From NCBI GenBank assembly GCA_960531495.1, contig OY482847.1:7569492-7633491 (forward strand): 64,000 nucleotides of DNA, given 5' to 3'. The translations under genes and the position numbers were made by a program. Position 1 is the stretch's first letter; the number at the start of each line of letters is the position of its first letter. Positions 32,248-44,330 of the stretch are shown here, piece by piece. Under the pieces are notes generated by a model. It was given only the letters and a program-made list of their open reading frames with translations. It did no database searches and was not told the origin of the DNA. Source of the stretch: Zeus faber (taxonomy: Eukaryota; Chordata; Actinopteri; Zeiformes; Zeidae).

Positions 32248-33401
32248 CTATAGGTGGGTCTCAGACATTGTGGTGTTTACACCGGGGATTTTCTTCGGTC
32301 TCTTCTCTATTTCCTTCACGTGATGTTGCACCCAGGCCTCATTGGGATCGACGCACACCACCCCTCTGTGCGCCGTGGTTAACCTGAAGGAAGAGACGCC
32401 GCACAATGCTTGCATCTTAATCTACAGGTGATGGCTTGTTTTGTGGAAAAATGGCAGGTTGCCCGCTAGCAATGACAATTGGAATTGGCTTTGTGAAGCC
32501 CAAATAAAACCATTAACGTAAACTTAAGCCCCCTGAGTCACAGCAATTTACTACAGCAGCTACTACTACAATACATGCTCTGCTGAACACCTGGAAGTCA
32601 GAAGGGAAGGGAATGGAAGCGCCCCTTGTGGGGGTGGTGTGGTTTGAGCAGCCACACCTGTCCTGGATCTAGGTGATTGGGATCAGAGTGGCTGCATGCC
32701 TTGTACTCGCTGGTTGGTCTAAAGAGCAACAGGTAAAACCCCATCCCCACACACACTCAGGAGAGGAGCCCGAGTCATGACACAGGTCCATCTGCTCCTG
32801 GGCTTATTCCACTGAGCCCACTCTCAATAAACCGTGTGTCTGAACCCCGTCGTCTGTGCCGGGGGGCCCCTGAAAAAGGCACTTCACTTGGGTGACTTGT
32901 GTCAAGCGAAACTGCCACACCCATATATACATGTGATTTGTATGAATTGCAGAAAACATTTGCATTGATCTGAGGGACTATGCACACGGCAAACGTATCC
33001 TATTCGGCTATAACTGCCCCCGTGTCACGCAATATGCGATCATAAATGCTGTGATTGATATTTCTATCCGACACAGCGCACTCAACCTACCTCAATGCTT
33101 TAGATTCACAGTGGTCAGGGTTCGCGGAAATGTCCTTCACATGTCTTAACGGAATGGCTTTTTGCGTACTCATCTGGGACAGTATGCAGCAGGATACCCC
33201 GGAGATCGTTCCCACTCCATAGGATCCTGTCAATGCATTAGCGTGCACTCGTCAGCAGCAAAATGTGTTTTATAATTTAACCCTCCAGCTTGAATCTGAG
33301 ATGCTGTTCAGCCGTCGAATGCGACTGGAAGGGACAGACTCACCAGTGCAGGTGACATGGGAGCAGCAGAGCAGTCCTCCGAGCAGCAGAGACATCAACA
33401 T
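32248..33401 (-). CDS. CC chemokine, three exons
   Basis: A secreted small cytokine predicted to attract leukocytes through G-protein-coupled receptors. Minus-strand exons in transcript order: 33401-33344, 33226-33091, 32383-32248, all with GT/AG borders. The sum is 330 nt, an exact 109-aa frame. Exon 1 encodes a hydrophobic signal peptide (MLMSLLLGGLLCC). Exon 2 carries the adjacent cysteines C32-C33 (GVSCCIL) and C59. Exon 3 carries C75 in GVVCVDPNEAWVQHHVKEI, the conserved chemokine C-terminal strand and helix. The CC-25-C-15-C spacing and the phase 1 / phase 2 introns fit CC chemokines. Human 16q21 holds CCL17 and CCL22 near the ZNF319/CSNK2A2 block, so that subgroup is plausible, but I do not assign an orthologue. 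Intron 2 hosts an antisense solo LTR. Confidence 0.88.
32627..32919 (+). mobile_element. Solo LTR, copy 1 of a 0.3-kb family
   Basis: 293-bp LTR-like unit starting TGTGGGGGTGG and ending CTGCCACA, with an internal AATAAA. It is clearly related along its length to the copy at 47201-47515. The flanks CCCCT and CCCAT may be a 5-bp target duplication with one mismatch. It lies in intron 2 of the CC chemokine gene, opposite to the gene's direction. No internal retroelement sequence is attached. Confidence 0.8.
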
Positions 33402-34480
33402 CTTCCCACACGACGCTTCCTCAGAGTGTTTGCTCAAGGTCCCCTCGGATGATCTCCTCTGGTCTGAGATGGAGAGGAGCTCTGGACTTTTTATGTGGAA
33501 CCAGAAACAACGCTTGGACATTGCGTTATTTCCTGCAGGTTCCTTTCTGCGAAGCGCTCCCCGAGTCCCCTTTCCTCTGCGTATTATCAGTTCCAAGAGT
33601 TCTGTGTGGACGTGGACTTCTAAGAAAGAAAAGCATTCCCACTCAAGGAATTCAGAAATCCCCTGGTCAATGAAATTATTTCTCATTCAAAATAAAGTGA
33701 GGCCTCGTGAATATCAAGTATTTTAAATGGTCCCCGGGCGCCGTTATATGGCAGCCCACTGCTCCTAAATACGTCAGTTAGTAGGATGGGTAAAATGTGG
33801 AGAAATGCATTTCGTTGCCTCAGCACGTGCACTTTTATTAGTTGAAACTAATAAAAAAATATTAATATATGTTACTGGCTACGGCAGCAAAAGATAACCA
33901 AGACAAAGTTGGGTGAGAATTGAATCACTACAGTTTCACTTCCGCTATAATTTACAGCCACAGAGTAGTACAGACTTTCTGCGAGTATTGTTTATGTTTG
34001 CAACACAAAGTAGGTTTTCATGGATTATTGAAATAGAAGGCACGTTGGGGCCTCTCATCTTCAATAGAGTAATAAATCCCTGACAAGCAGACATGCGACA
34101 GACAAATTACACAATATTCCAAGGGAGGTCTTGCTTTCACAATCAGAATGAGTTCATTCCGGCTGGTCCGTACGAGGAGATTGTCATGATGAGGATTGAT
34201 GCGTAATCATTTAAAAACCTGCAGTATGAGGAAAAAATATTTAAAAAAAAAAGAATATATATATATATATATATATAATAAAATAGAATACAAAGTAAAG
34301 TAAGAAATAAAATGAATAAAAATAAAAAAATTCTAAAAGTACACAAATAGCTGAGAAATACAAACAGTAATGATCAAATATATAATAATATACAGAATAT
34401 ACAAATGTCATTCTATGCACAGGAGAGGTTATTGGTATAGGTATATAGGGTATCAATTATAATTAGAAATCATCACTGTA
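33402..34480. other. Spacer upstream of the CC chemokine
   Basis: Should hold the chemokine 5' UTR and promoter, read leftwards. No clear TATA box or further gene was recognised. A short AT run lies at about 34254-34276. Confidence 0.4.
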
Positions 34481-34573
34481 GACCAACAATTCCCAACCTA
34501 TGAGCCAGGGTATTGCAAGTGGGCCGCCAAATCATGGGCAAAACACAGGTTTTATTGAGAAAAAAAAAATATA

Positions 34574-34629
<56 letters not shown>
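34574..34629. repeat. (AT)n microsatellite
   Basis: About 26 AT units just left of the Tc1-like element. Confidence 0.95.
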
Positions 34630-34633
<4 letters not shown>

Positions 34634-34649
34634 TAAATATAAAAAACAA

Positions 34650-36180
34650 ACACACACCTCACAAAAAGTTAGGGATATTCGACTTTCGGGTGAAATTTCA
34701 GGATAAAGATAAAATGCACTATAATCTTTACAGGTGAACTTAATTTGACCTTCTCTAAACTTTTGAATGCACATGTCCAACTGTTCAATGTTTCAGAACT
34801 TTTTGCACAACTTGCTGTTCTCTAACAAGGAGCTGAACGGCAAAATTCACAACAGGTGTTTGATCCATGAATCGACCGATGTATTTCCTGGTTCAATTAC
34901 AATTGGTATTTAAACAGTCCTCTTCATCATGCTGTTCACGTTTTGACATCATGAGACCAAGACGACACCTAACAACTGATCAACAGCACCTCGTCATTGC
35001 GAGGATTCAAACAGGATGTTCTCAGAGGGAAGTGGCCACTGAGCTTAGAGCGTCACAGAATGTTATCAACAGGTTGCAACAGAGATACAGAGACTGGAAG
35101 AGTCACAGAAAGGCATAGAAGAGGACGTCCTTTGGCCACATCCCACACTGATGAGCGCTTCATTGTGAACAGTGCCCTGCGGAACCGGATGATGATGCCA
35201 CTCAAGTACAGGCACATTTAAGGAAGGTGAGAGGCACCAAGTGTCACGTCAGACCATTCAAAACCGTTTCCATCAGCGTGGTCTGCGTGCTAGACGACCT
35301 GCAAGGATACCTGACCACACCACCAGGCACAGCCATCATCGTCTTGCACGGCCAGGGAGCATTTACGCTGGACGAGGGACCAGTGGCCTCAGTGCTGTTC
35401 TCTGATGAAAGTTGATTCACGTTGAGCAGAAATTATGGCCGCCAACGATGTTGGAGACGTCAAGGAGAGCCCTATGCATCAGCCACTGTTGTCACCAGAT
35501 GAGCCTTTGGTGGTGGTGGTGTTACAGTGTGGGCAGGTGTGTCTAGTCAATACAGAACAGCCCTACACTTTGTGAATGGTACAGTGACAAGCCCACACTA
35601 CCTGAATGACATCATTCATCCAGTCATTGTGCCCCTGCATGAACAACACAGGCCTCATTTCATCTTCATGAGCGACAATGCTCCAGCTCATGGAGGTGGC
35701 ATCATTAGGGAACGGCTGCTGGAGACTGGGGCACCTCAAATGGAGTGGCCTGCACTTTCTCCAGACCTGAATCCCACAGAAAACCTATGGGATCAGCTGA
35801 GTGGCCGTGTAGAAGCTCATAACTCTGTACCCTGGAACCTCAATGACCTGAGGGCCGCCCTTCAAGAAGAGTGGGGGGCCAGGCCTCAGCAGACAATAAG
35901 TCGACTTGTGAACAGCATGAGACGTCGTTGTCAAGCTCTACTTGATGCTCAAGGGCACATGACAAGTTATCGAGACATTGACATTTTTTGTTGTGGTCTA
36001 ACCACCACTGTGGTTGGCTTTTGTTTCAATAAATTGTTTGAGATGAGGAAATCACCATTGCATGCTTCTACTTAAATGCTCTACTTTCATGATATAATAT
36101 CACTGTAGCGTGAACTTTTTACGTTTTCCATACATTTCACCCGAAAGTCAAATATCCCTAACTTTTTGTGAGTAGTGTAT
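34650..36180 (+). mobile_element. Tc1-like (Tc1/mariner) DNA transposon, decayed
   Basis: Inverted ends: CTCACAAAAAGTTAGGGATA at about 34658, with its counterpart at the right end (complement at about 36127-36174) matching over about 40 bp. The right end finishes GTGAGTAGTGTA, consistent with a TA target site; the left outermost bases have drifted. Total length is about 1.53 kb, usual for Tc1 elements, and it encloses one transposase reading frame in pieces. Confidence 0.93.
34951..36075 (+). pseudogene. Tc1-like transposase pseudogene, DD34E
   Basis: Remains of a mobile-element transposase of about 340 aa. The N-terminal helix-turn-helix (TTDQQHLVIARIQTGCSQRE) starts at ATG 34951. The catalytic triad is legible: the first Asp in LFSDES, the second in FMSDNAPAH, and the Glu in DLNPTENLWDQL, with exactly 34 residues between the second Asp and the Glu. 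The frame is lost near 35110 (text continues in another frame as TGRVTERHRRGRP) and again near 35220. A TGA stands just after the first catalytic Asp where an Arg codon is expected (SDES-R-F). The remainder, from about 35527 to the stop at 36075, is open. It cannot make active enzyme as it stands. Confidence 0.93.
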
Positions 36181-36800
36181 AAATCAATTTATGGTATTTG
36201 TTCTTTAAAACCTTCAAAAATGCGTCATCACTGATAGATCGCAACCTATGTTAGGGCGTTCAACGTCCAAGCCGGACCACGACCGACGTGCACTGTCCTG
36301 AGTTTTAACCCACCTGTTGTTTTTTTTAACGTTTTACCATGACTGGACCCCATGTATGAGAACGCATATGATCATTGAAATATACGACAATCGTATGTAC
36401 TGTACGTCCTCTGAGAATGCATGGTTTTGGCTTCCGTGTGACGTCTGGTCGGGTGTGGGCCCCGAACACTTTTGAGAGGTTCGAGCTGGCCCCGGGTCCG
36501 AAAAAGGATGGGAAACGCTGCCGTGGACGACGGTGTGGTACGCAAGGTACAGCTGCGGAGGACATAAGTGCAAAGCGTTCACATGACAAGTCATCGCTGG
36601 GATCCGGAAACAGTGGATGATCAAATCAATCATCACCCACCGCGTCATGCTGGAAGGTTATATTTCCTATTCGTATTTTTATATATTTTTTTATCTTCCT
36701 TCTCACTTCTTCTTCTGCAGCCAAGAAATTCAAGTGATTCCTCGAATTGGTGCAGAAGAGGCTTCTGAAAACGGTGGCGAGACACGAGACGTTTCCCGTT
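36181..36800. other. Spacer right of the Tc1-like element
   Basis: No gene recognised. 36215-36520 contains words reminiscent of hAT-type repeat ends (gatcgcaacct, aggatgggaaacgctg), discussed as a finding. Confidence 0.35.
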
Positions 36801-36803
36801 GTG

Positions 36804-36951
36804 CTCGGAGTTCAGCTCGGAGTTCAGCTCAGAGTTCAGCTCGGAGTTCAGCTCGGAGTTCAGCTCAGAGTTCAGCTCAGAGTTCAGCTCGGAGTTCAGC
36901 TCAGAGTTCAGCTCGGAGTTCAGCTCGGAGTTCAGCTCGGAGTTCAGCTCG
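36804..36951. repeat. 12-bp minisatellite
   Basis: Twelve copies of the unit AGTTCAGCTCGG, some reading AGTTCAGCTCAG. The 12-bp period keeps every frame open, which explains long spurious ORFs on both sides of it. Confidence 0.95.
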
Positions 36952-38510
36952 TCGCGTGGGGAAGTGAGAATTTCAGCAACAAGATGGGTCGTTTTGCAGC
37001 CGCGCGGAGGCTTCTCTGCTTAATGATTCAGGTCTCGTGACAAATAATCTCTCGAATGTGAACGCGAACTTACGGCTCCGTGATACAGCCGACGAGTCTT
37101 TAACTCACACTGACAACGATGAAGCAGGTGAGTCACACCGTGCCCATGATGTCAGACTGGTTGTCTGCGTCCGTGGGGTGGATATAGCTTTGGGTAGGGA
37201 TTGGGTGCTGCTGGTTGCTGCTGAGGGTCACCGGGTCACCGCTGTGTGGATCAGATGGAGTCTCTTATCCATACTGTGCCGTTGGCTGTGGGCTATTGGG
37301 TTGATACCGTTGTCATGGTGACGGTGCTGGTGAGGGATGAGCTCTTGGCCTGTGACCAGTGCACTCACCCGGGTTGTTTGAATTTCTTCAAACTCATTTT
37401 AATTCACCCATATTGCTATATCTTCAGCTCACCAATCGTTTATTTTGACAGGGTATTCTTTTTATTTTATACATTGGATTTGATAGATTTTTTAGGTGTT
37501 TATAGTACGTTAAATATTGTTTTTGGTGGGTAATAGGTTTGAATAGAATCTGTATTAATATAATCTGTTGCCTATATTAAACCCCCCAGTTATAAATAGG
37601 TCTCAATGTTTTCACCCCTTTATTTGAATGTCAATCCGTCAGTTCACTGACTAATCTAAAACTAAACTAGTACAACAAGACATCAAATGCAGCACAGGTT
37701 TGATTCCCTGCATCATTACCAACGTCTAAACACTTTATGCACTAGCGAGAAGTATTCGTTTCACTGGCGCCACCTGGAGGCAACGGCTCGACAACTTCCA
37801 TAAAGATTGATACCAGTACTACAGTAGCATGGCCAGAGAACTACTAATAGTTCAAAAACACAAATATCCGACTTACATTTCAGCTCTCCCCGATGAGGAA
37901 GGACAGGACAAAGCCATTATTTTGGGACAGAAAGCCAGAAATAAAGCAACAGTCTTGAATTTTCGATTTTTTATTGGTTCGGTCATCCAGCTACCTTACC
38001 TTCAAATAAGTATTTTTTCTTCTTTATTTTTTAAATAGAATCCTCAAAAGAAGAAAGCATAGCTAACGCAGAGATCTAGATAAAAACAACGACAGAAAAA
38101 TCACTGGTGAAAAGAAAACCTAAAAAAAAAAAATAATAATAATAATCCTTAGTTCACAAAAAACATTAAACAGTAAAGCAATTAAAACTGTGCCACTCTA
38201 TACATTATAACTTAGATCAATCGACTCTATAGTGCAGGATGGGCCAAAGCAAACACACAAAGTGCCCTCACTGATTATTATCCAAGTCAGAACTCAGTCA
38301 TTTCCTTCATGCCATTAAAATTCTCTGGAGGGGGTTTTTTCGGCAGTTTTCTACAGGATGGTGATCGAGTATTGTGATCGGATGTAGGCGTGTGTTGGCG
38401 TGGCCGTGGGGAAGCCGTGACGTTCCACTGGCAAGGCCACCCAGGATCTGTTGTTTTTTCGTTTGTTTTTTTGTTTTGATTTCTATGTATTTTTATTTTT
38501 TTTTGTTTTT
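36952..38510. other. Spacer and probable gabarapl2 3' UTR
   Basis: Part of the right half is likely gabarapl2 3' UTR, read leftwards; a minus-strand AATAAA lies at about 37971-37976. 36960-37400 has mixed composition with an isolated good donor (gcaggtgagtc near 37126) but no protein I recognise. Confidence 0.4.
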
Positions 38511-40694
<2,184 letters not shown>

Positions 40695-41260
40695 GTTTGC
40701 CGTTGCCGGGCTCTTTCACTCGATGCGGGAGGAGGTGTTATCGGGAATAAAAGGCGTCGGGTCCCGGGGAACGGGCGTCGGGAGTGCGATACGAAGCGGC
40801 GGCGGATGTGACGGTCACGGTGGAGGAGCCGTCACAAAGCAAAACAAGCGGAGAGCTGCCCGACTGTGACCTCACGGGCTGTTCCAAAACACATTACGGG
40901 GGGGGGGGGGGGGGGGGTAGCTGAAATAGGAAAAGAACAAAATCAGATGTGACTAGAGCACACACACAGGGAGCGGCCGCAACTTCCACAATGCTCAATG
41001 GAAGAAAAAGGAATAAATAAAATAAATATCCTTCAATGCACATTTTCCTTAAATCAAAATTTAAAGTTCCAATATATCTATTTTTTTTAAATAAATCAAC
41101 CGAATAAACATTCAACGTCATAGCGTGGTTCAACGCACGTCTCTTTGAAGTTATACGTGATTTTAAACGTAAAACTAATTTGGGTGCGCGGGCCAGGATG
41201 ACGCCAACTGTGACGTCACGACCGGACTGTTCCAAATTCAACGCGGGGGAAAGAAAAAAA
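40695..41260 (-). promoter_or_regulatory. Probable gabarapl2 promoter region
   Basis: CpG-rich sequence immediately upstream of the start codon, a G run at about 40899-40918, and a perfect palindromic CRE (TGACGTCA) at 41211-41218, about 520 bp upstream of the ATG. No TATA box was recognised. Confidence 0.45.
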
Positions 41261-41403
41261 ACCAAAACGAAATGGGCCCAGTATCCAACGTTTGAAATGA
41301 TATTTAACTTTTATTAAATCAGCATTACAAGTCAACATCGATGTATGTATACATAAAAAAATACATATATGAATTTATTTATTAAAATGTATAATAACAA
41401 TTT

Positions 41404-42395
41404 TAGTAATAATGGCTTTATTTATATAGCGCCTTTAAAAACAAGAGTTTACAAAGTGCTTTGACAGATGAAATAAAAGCGGAATTTTCAGATCTTAACG
41501 TTAAAAGGCAAAGGAACATTAATAAACAGGAATTAAATTCACTCATTAAATTGTAACAGCGGATAAACAGGGAAAGAAAACCTCAAAAACGTAATACAAT
41601 ATGATAGGAATAAGAAAGAGATAAAATGAAGAAATAGTAATAAATAAATACGTTTAAAAAATAGATCAAGAAACGGGGCAACATCACATAAAAGCAGTTC
41701 TATAAAAATGGGTTTTGAGAAGTGACTTAGAAGAAGTCACTGACTCCGCAGAATCTCCTCAGGAAAGTTATTCCAAAGTCCAGGGGCCCTGATAGAAAAT
41801 GCGCGGTCACCTTAAGTCTAGACTTTGGAACAGCCAGTAGGGCCCCTCGCCTGAGGATCTGAGACGGCACTCTGGCTCATATGGGGTCAACATATCTGTT
41901 ATGTAGCTTGGAATCAGACCCAGACGTGCTTTAAAAGTGGTCAGTAAAATGTTAAAATCGATTCTGAAGCGAACAGCGAACAGGGAGCCATTGGAGAGAA
42001 GCCAGGATCGTGGTGATGTGATGTTGAGGTTTGGAGCCGGTAAGAAGGCGAGCCGCTGCGTTCTGAACTAGTTTGAGGCGGGAGAGTGACTTTTAGGTGA
42101 TGGCAGAGAGGGAGTTAGTCATTTTAGTTTAGTAAATTTGTTGTTCAAAGTTTTGGTTAGAGTCAAACAGTACTGTAAGCAGCATGATTTCTGATTTTGA
42201 AATACTGAGTTGAAGAAAATTCTGTGCCATCCAACGGTTGATATCATTGAGACAATCTCAACAGCAGCGAGGCTGTTTGGGTCACCAGGTCTCAGGGGAA
42301 GGTATATCTGTGTCGTCGGTGTAGCAATGAAAAGAGACGTGTCTTTGGATTCCAGTGTTGCAGCAGCAGTGACATACAAGACCGAACACACATAA
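41404..42395 (-). mobile_element. LINE 3' fragment, jockey/L2-like
   Basis: Minus-strand translation gives decayed pieces of a fish LINE ORF2: TTQIYLPLRPGDPNSL (downstream of the reverse-transcriptase active site) near 42300, then LTGSKPQHH and LQWLPV near 42040, and a terminal VTSSKSLLKTHF near 41700. The 3' end on the plus strand is the typical TTTATTTATATAGCGCCTTT at about 41430. Frameshifts and stops are frequent; it is 5' truncated here. It may be the tail of the same element whose front is at 44330-46455. Confidence 0.75.
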
Positions 42396-42569
42396 TTAAC
42401 AAAAACAAATTGTTTTGAACAACATGTTTTTATACATATAAAAGACCTTTAAATAAAAGACTGAAATAATAATAGAAATAAATCGAAAACAGAATTTAAC
42501 TTAGTGAAAGGTAAAGCTTAAAAGTGGAAGTTAAATGTAAAGTAAAAATGTGCCTTGTGCATTGCCATT

Positions 42570-44330
42570 CAGAGGAGGAGTTTCCGCTCATGGCACAGGG
42601 CGGAGTCATTGTAGGTGGCTATTGCGGTCGGCAGGAATTACCCCCTGTAACGGTCCTTATTGCAGCGGAGTTGAAGGAGCCTCTGGCTGAAGACATTCTC
42701 TTGTCTGACCAGTAGGTTGTGTAGGGGGTGGCAGTGTTGTCCATTATGCTGAGCAGTTTGTGCAACATCCTTCTCTCCACAACCAGCTCCAGGGGCTCCA
42801 GAGCAGTCCCCAGCACAGAACCAGCCTTCTGCATCAGTTTGTTCAGTTTCTTGGAGTCGCTGGCTCTAATGCTGCTGCCCCAACAGATGACTGCAAAGAA
42901 AATTGCGCTCGCCACAACAGACTGGTAGAAGATTTGCAACATCTTGCTGCACACATTAGGGACCTGAGCTTCCTCAAGAAGTGAAGTCTGCTCTGTCTGT
43001 TCCTGTAGACAGCCTCAGTGTTGCATTTCCAGTGCAGTCTGTTGTCCAGGTGAACACCCAGGTACCTGTAACCATCCACTACCTCCACCTCTTCTCCCAG
43101 GATGGAAACAGTATTCGGCTTAGTCCTGGTCCTCCTGAAATCCACAACTATCTCCTTCGTCTTGGTCGCACTTTAGAGGAGGTGGTTGTTTCCACACCAC
43201 CGTGCCCCAAAGCGGTCCACCAGTTGCCTGTACTCAGTCTCCTGTCCATCAGTGATACAGCACACAACTGCAGAATGATCCGAAAATTTCTGCAGATGAC
43301 AGGACTCCGAGTTCTATTGAAAGTCTGAGGTATACAGGGTGACGAGGAAAGGTGAGAGTACAGTCCCCTGCGGTGCTCCTGTGTTGCTAACAACCCGCTC
43401 AGACAGGCATTCCCTCAGCCGCACAAACTGTGGTCTGTCCGTCAGGTAGTCAATAATCCAGGAGGTTGTGAAGGCGTCCACCCTCATCTTTTGGAGCTTC
43501 TCCCGCGGGATTGCAGGCTGGATCGTGTTGAAAGCACTGGAGAAATCCAAAAATTTGATCCTCACAGTGCTGCCTGCTTTGTTTAGGTGAGAATGGGCTC
43601 GCTGAAGCAGGTAGATGATGGCGTCTTCAACAACATCCTTGGGGCGAGAGGCAAACTGCAGTGGGTCCAGAGAGGTACTCACCTGAGTTGTGAGATGGGC
43701 CAATATCAGTCTGTCCAGGACTTTCATGATGTGTGACGTTAAAGCAACCGGTCTGTAGTTATTGAGGGCAGATGGAGAGGACTTCTTAGGTACTGGAACA
43801 AGGCAGGATGTCTTCCACAGCACTGGAACCTTCCCCTGGCTCAGGCTGGGGTTAGGAGGTGCTGTAGAGTCCCACATAGCTGGTCCGTGCAGACCTTCAG
43901 GACCCTAGGGCTGATGCCATCCGGACCTACAGCCTTGTTCTGGTGCAGTCTCTCCAGCTGCCTCTTCACCTGACTACAGGAAAAAGATAGGTGGGTGGTA
44001 GAGGGGGGCTCTTGTCTTTTGACACAGGGGGACACAGTCCCTCAGCCTGATCCCCTTCACCTCGAAGCCTGTGATCTTTTTCATTCCTGACCACACATCC
44101 CGCATGTTTTTTTGCTAGAGCTTGCTCTCCAGCTTTTGTCTGTATGCCACCTTGCTCTCCCCAGTCTCACTTTCAGCTCCTTCTGCACACTCCTCAGTAA
44201 TTCCCTGTCCCGATCCCTGAAGGCTCTCTTCTTGTTCAGCAGCTCCTTCAGGTCGCTGGTGATCCAGGATAGAGTTTCAAGTAAAAATGTTGGTGACAGT
44301 TTCAAAACTGCTAAGTTTTGTCAATGACAA
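42570..44330 (-). mobile_element. LINE ORF2 fragment (reverse transcriptase), second family
   Basis: Minus-strand reverse transcriptase remnant from about 44305 down to 42619. Motifs: NYRPVALTSHIMKVLDRL, the catalytic FLDFSSAFNTI, GAPQGTVLSP, and LEELRRTRTK-type thumb/C-terminal sequence (RRTRTKPNTVSIL, YRYLGVHLD). The active-site box reads FSDH where FSDD or FADD is expected, so the second catalytic Asp is lost. At least two frame changes separate the pieces. The endonuclease is absent, so the copy is 5' truncated. I place it broadly in the jockey superfamily (CR1/L2/Rex1-like); the clade is uncertain. Confidence 0.85.

Noticed and set aside
36617-37040. ORFs with SSARSSAQ or SEFS repeats
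   Set aside because: Artefacts of a 12-bp minisatellite without stops.
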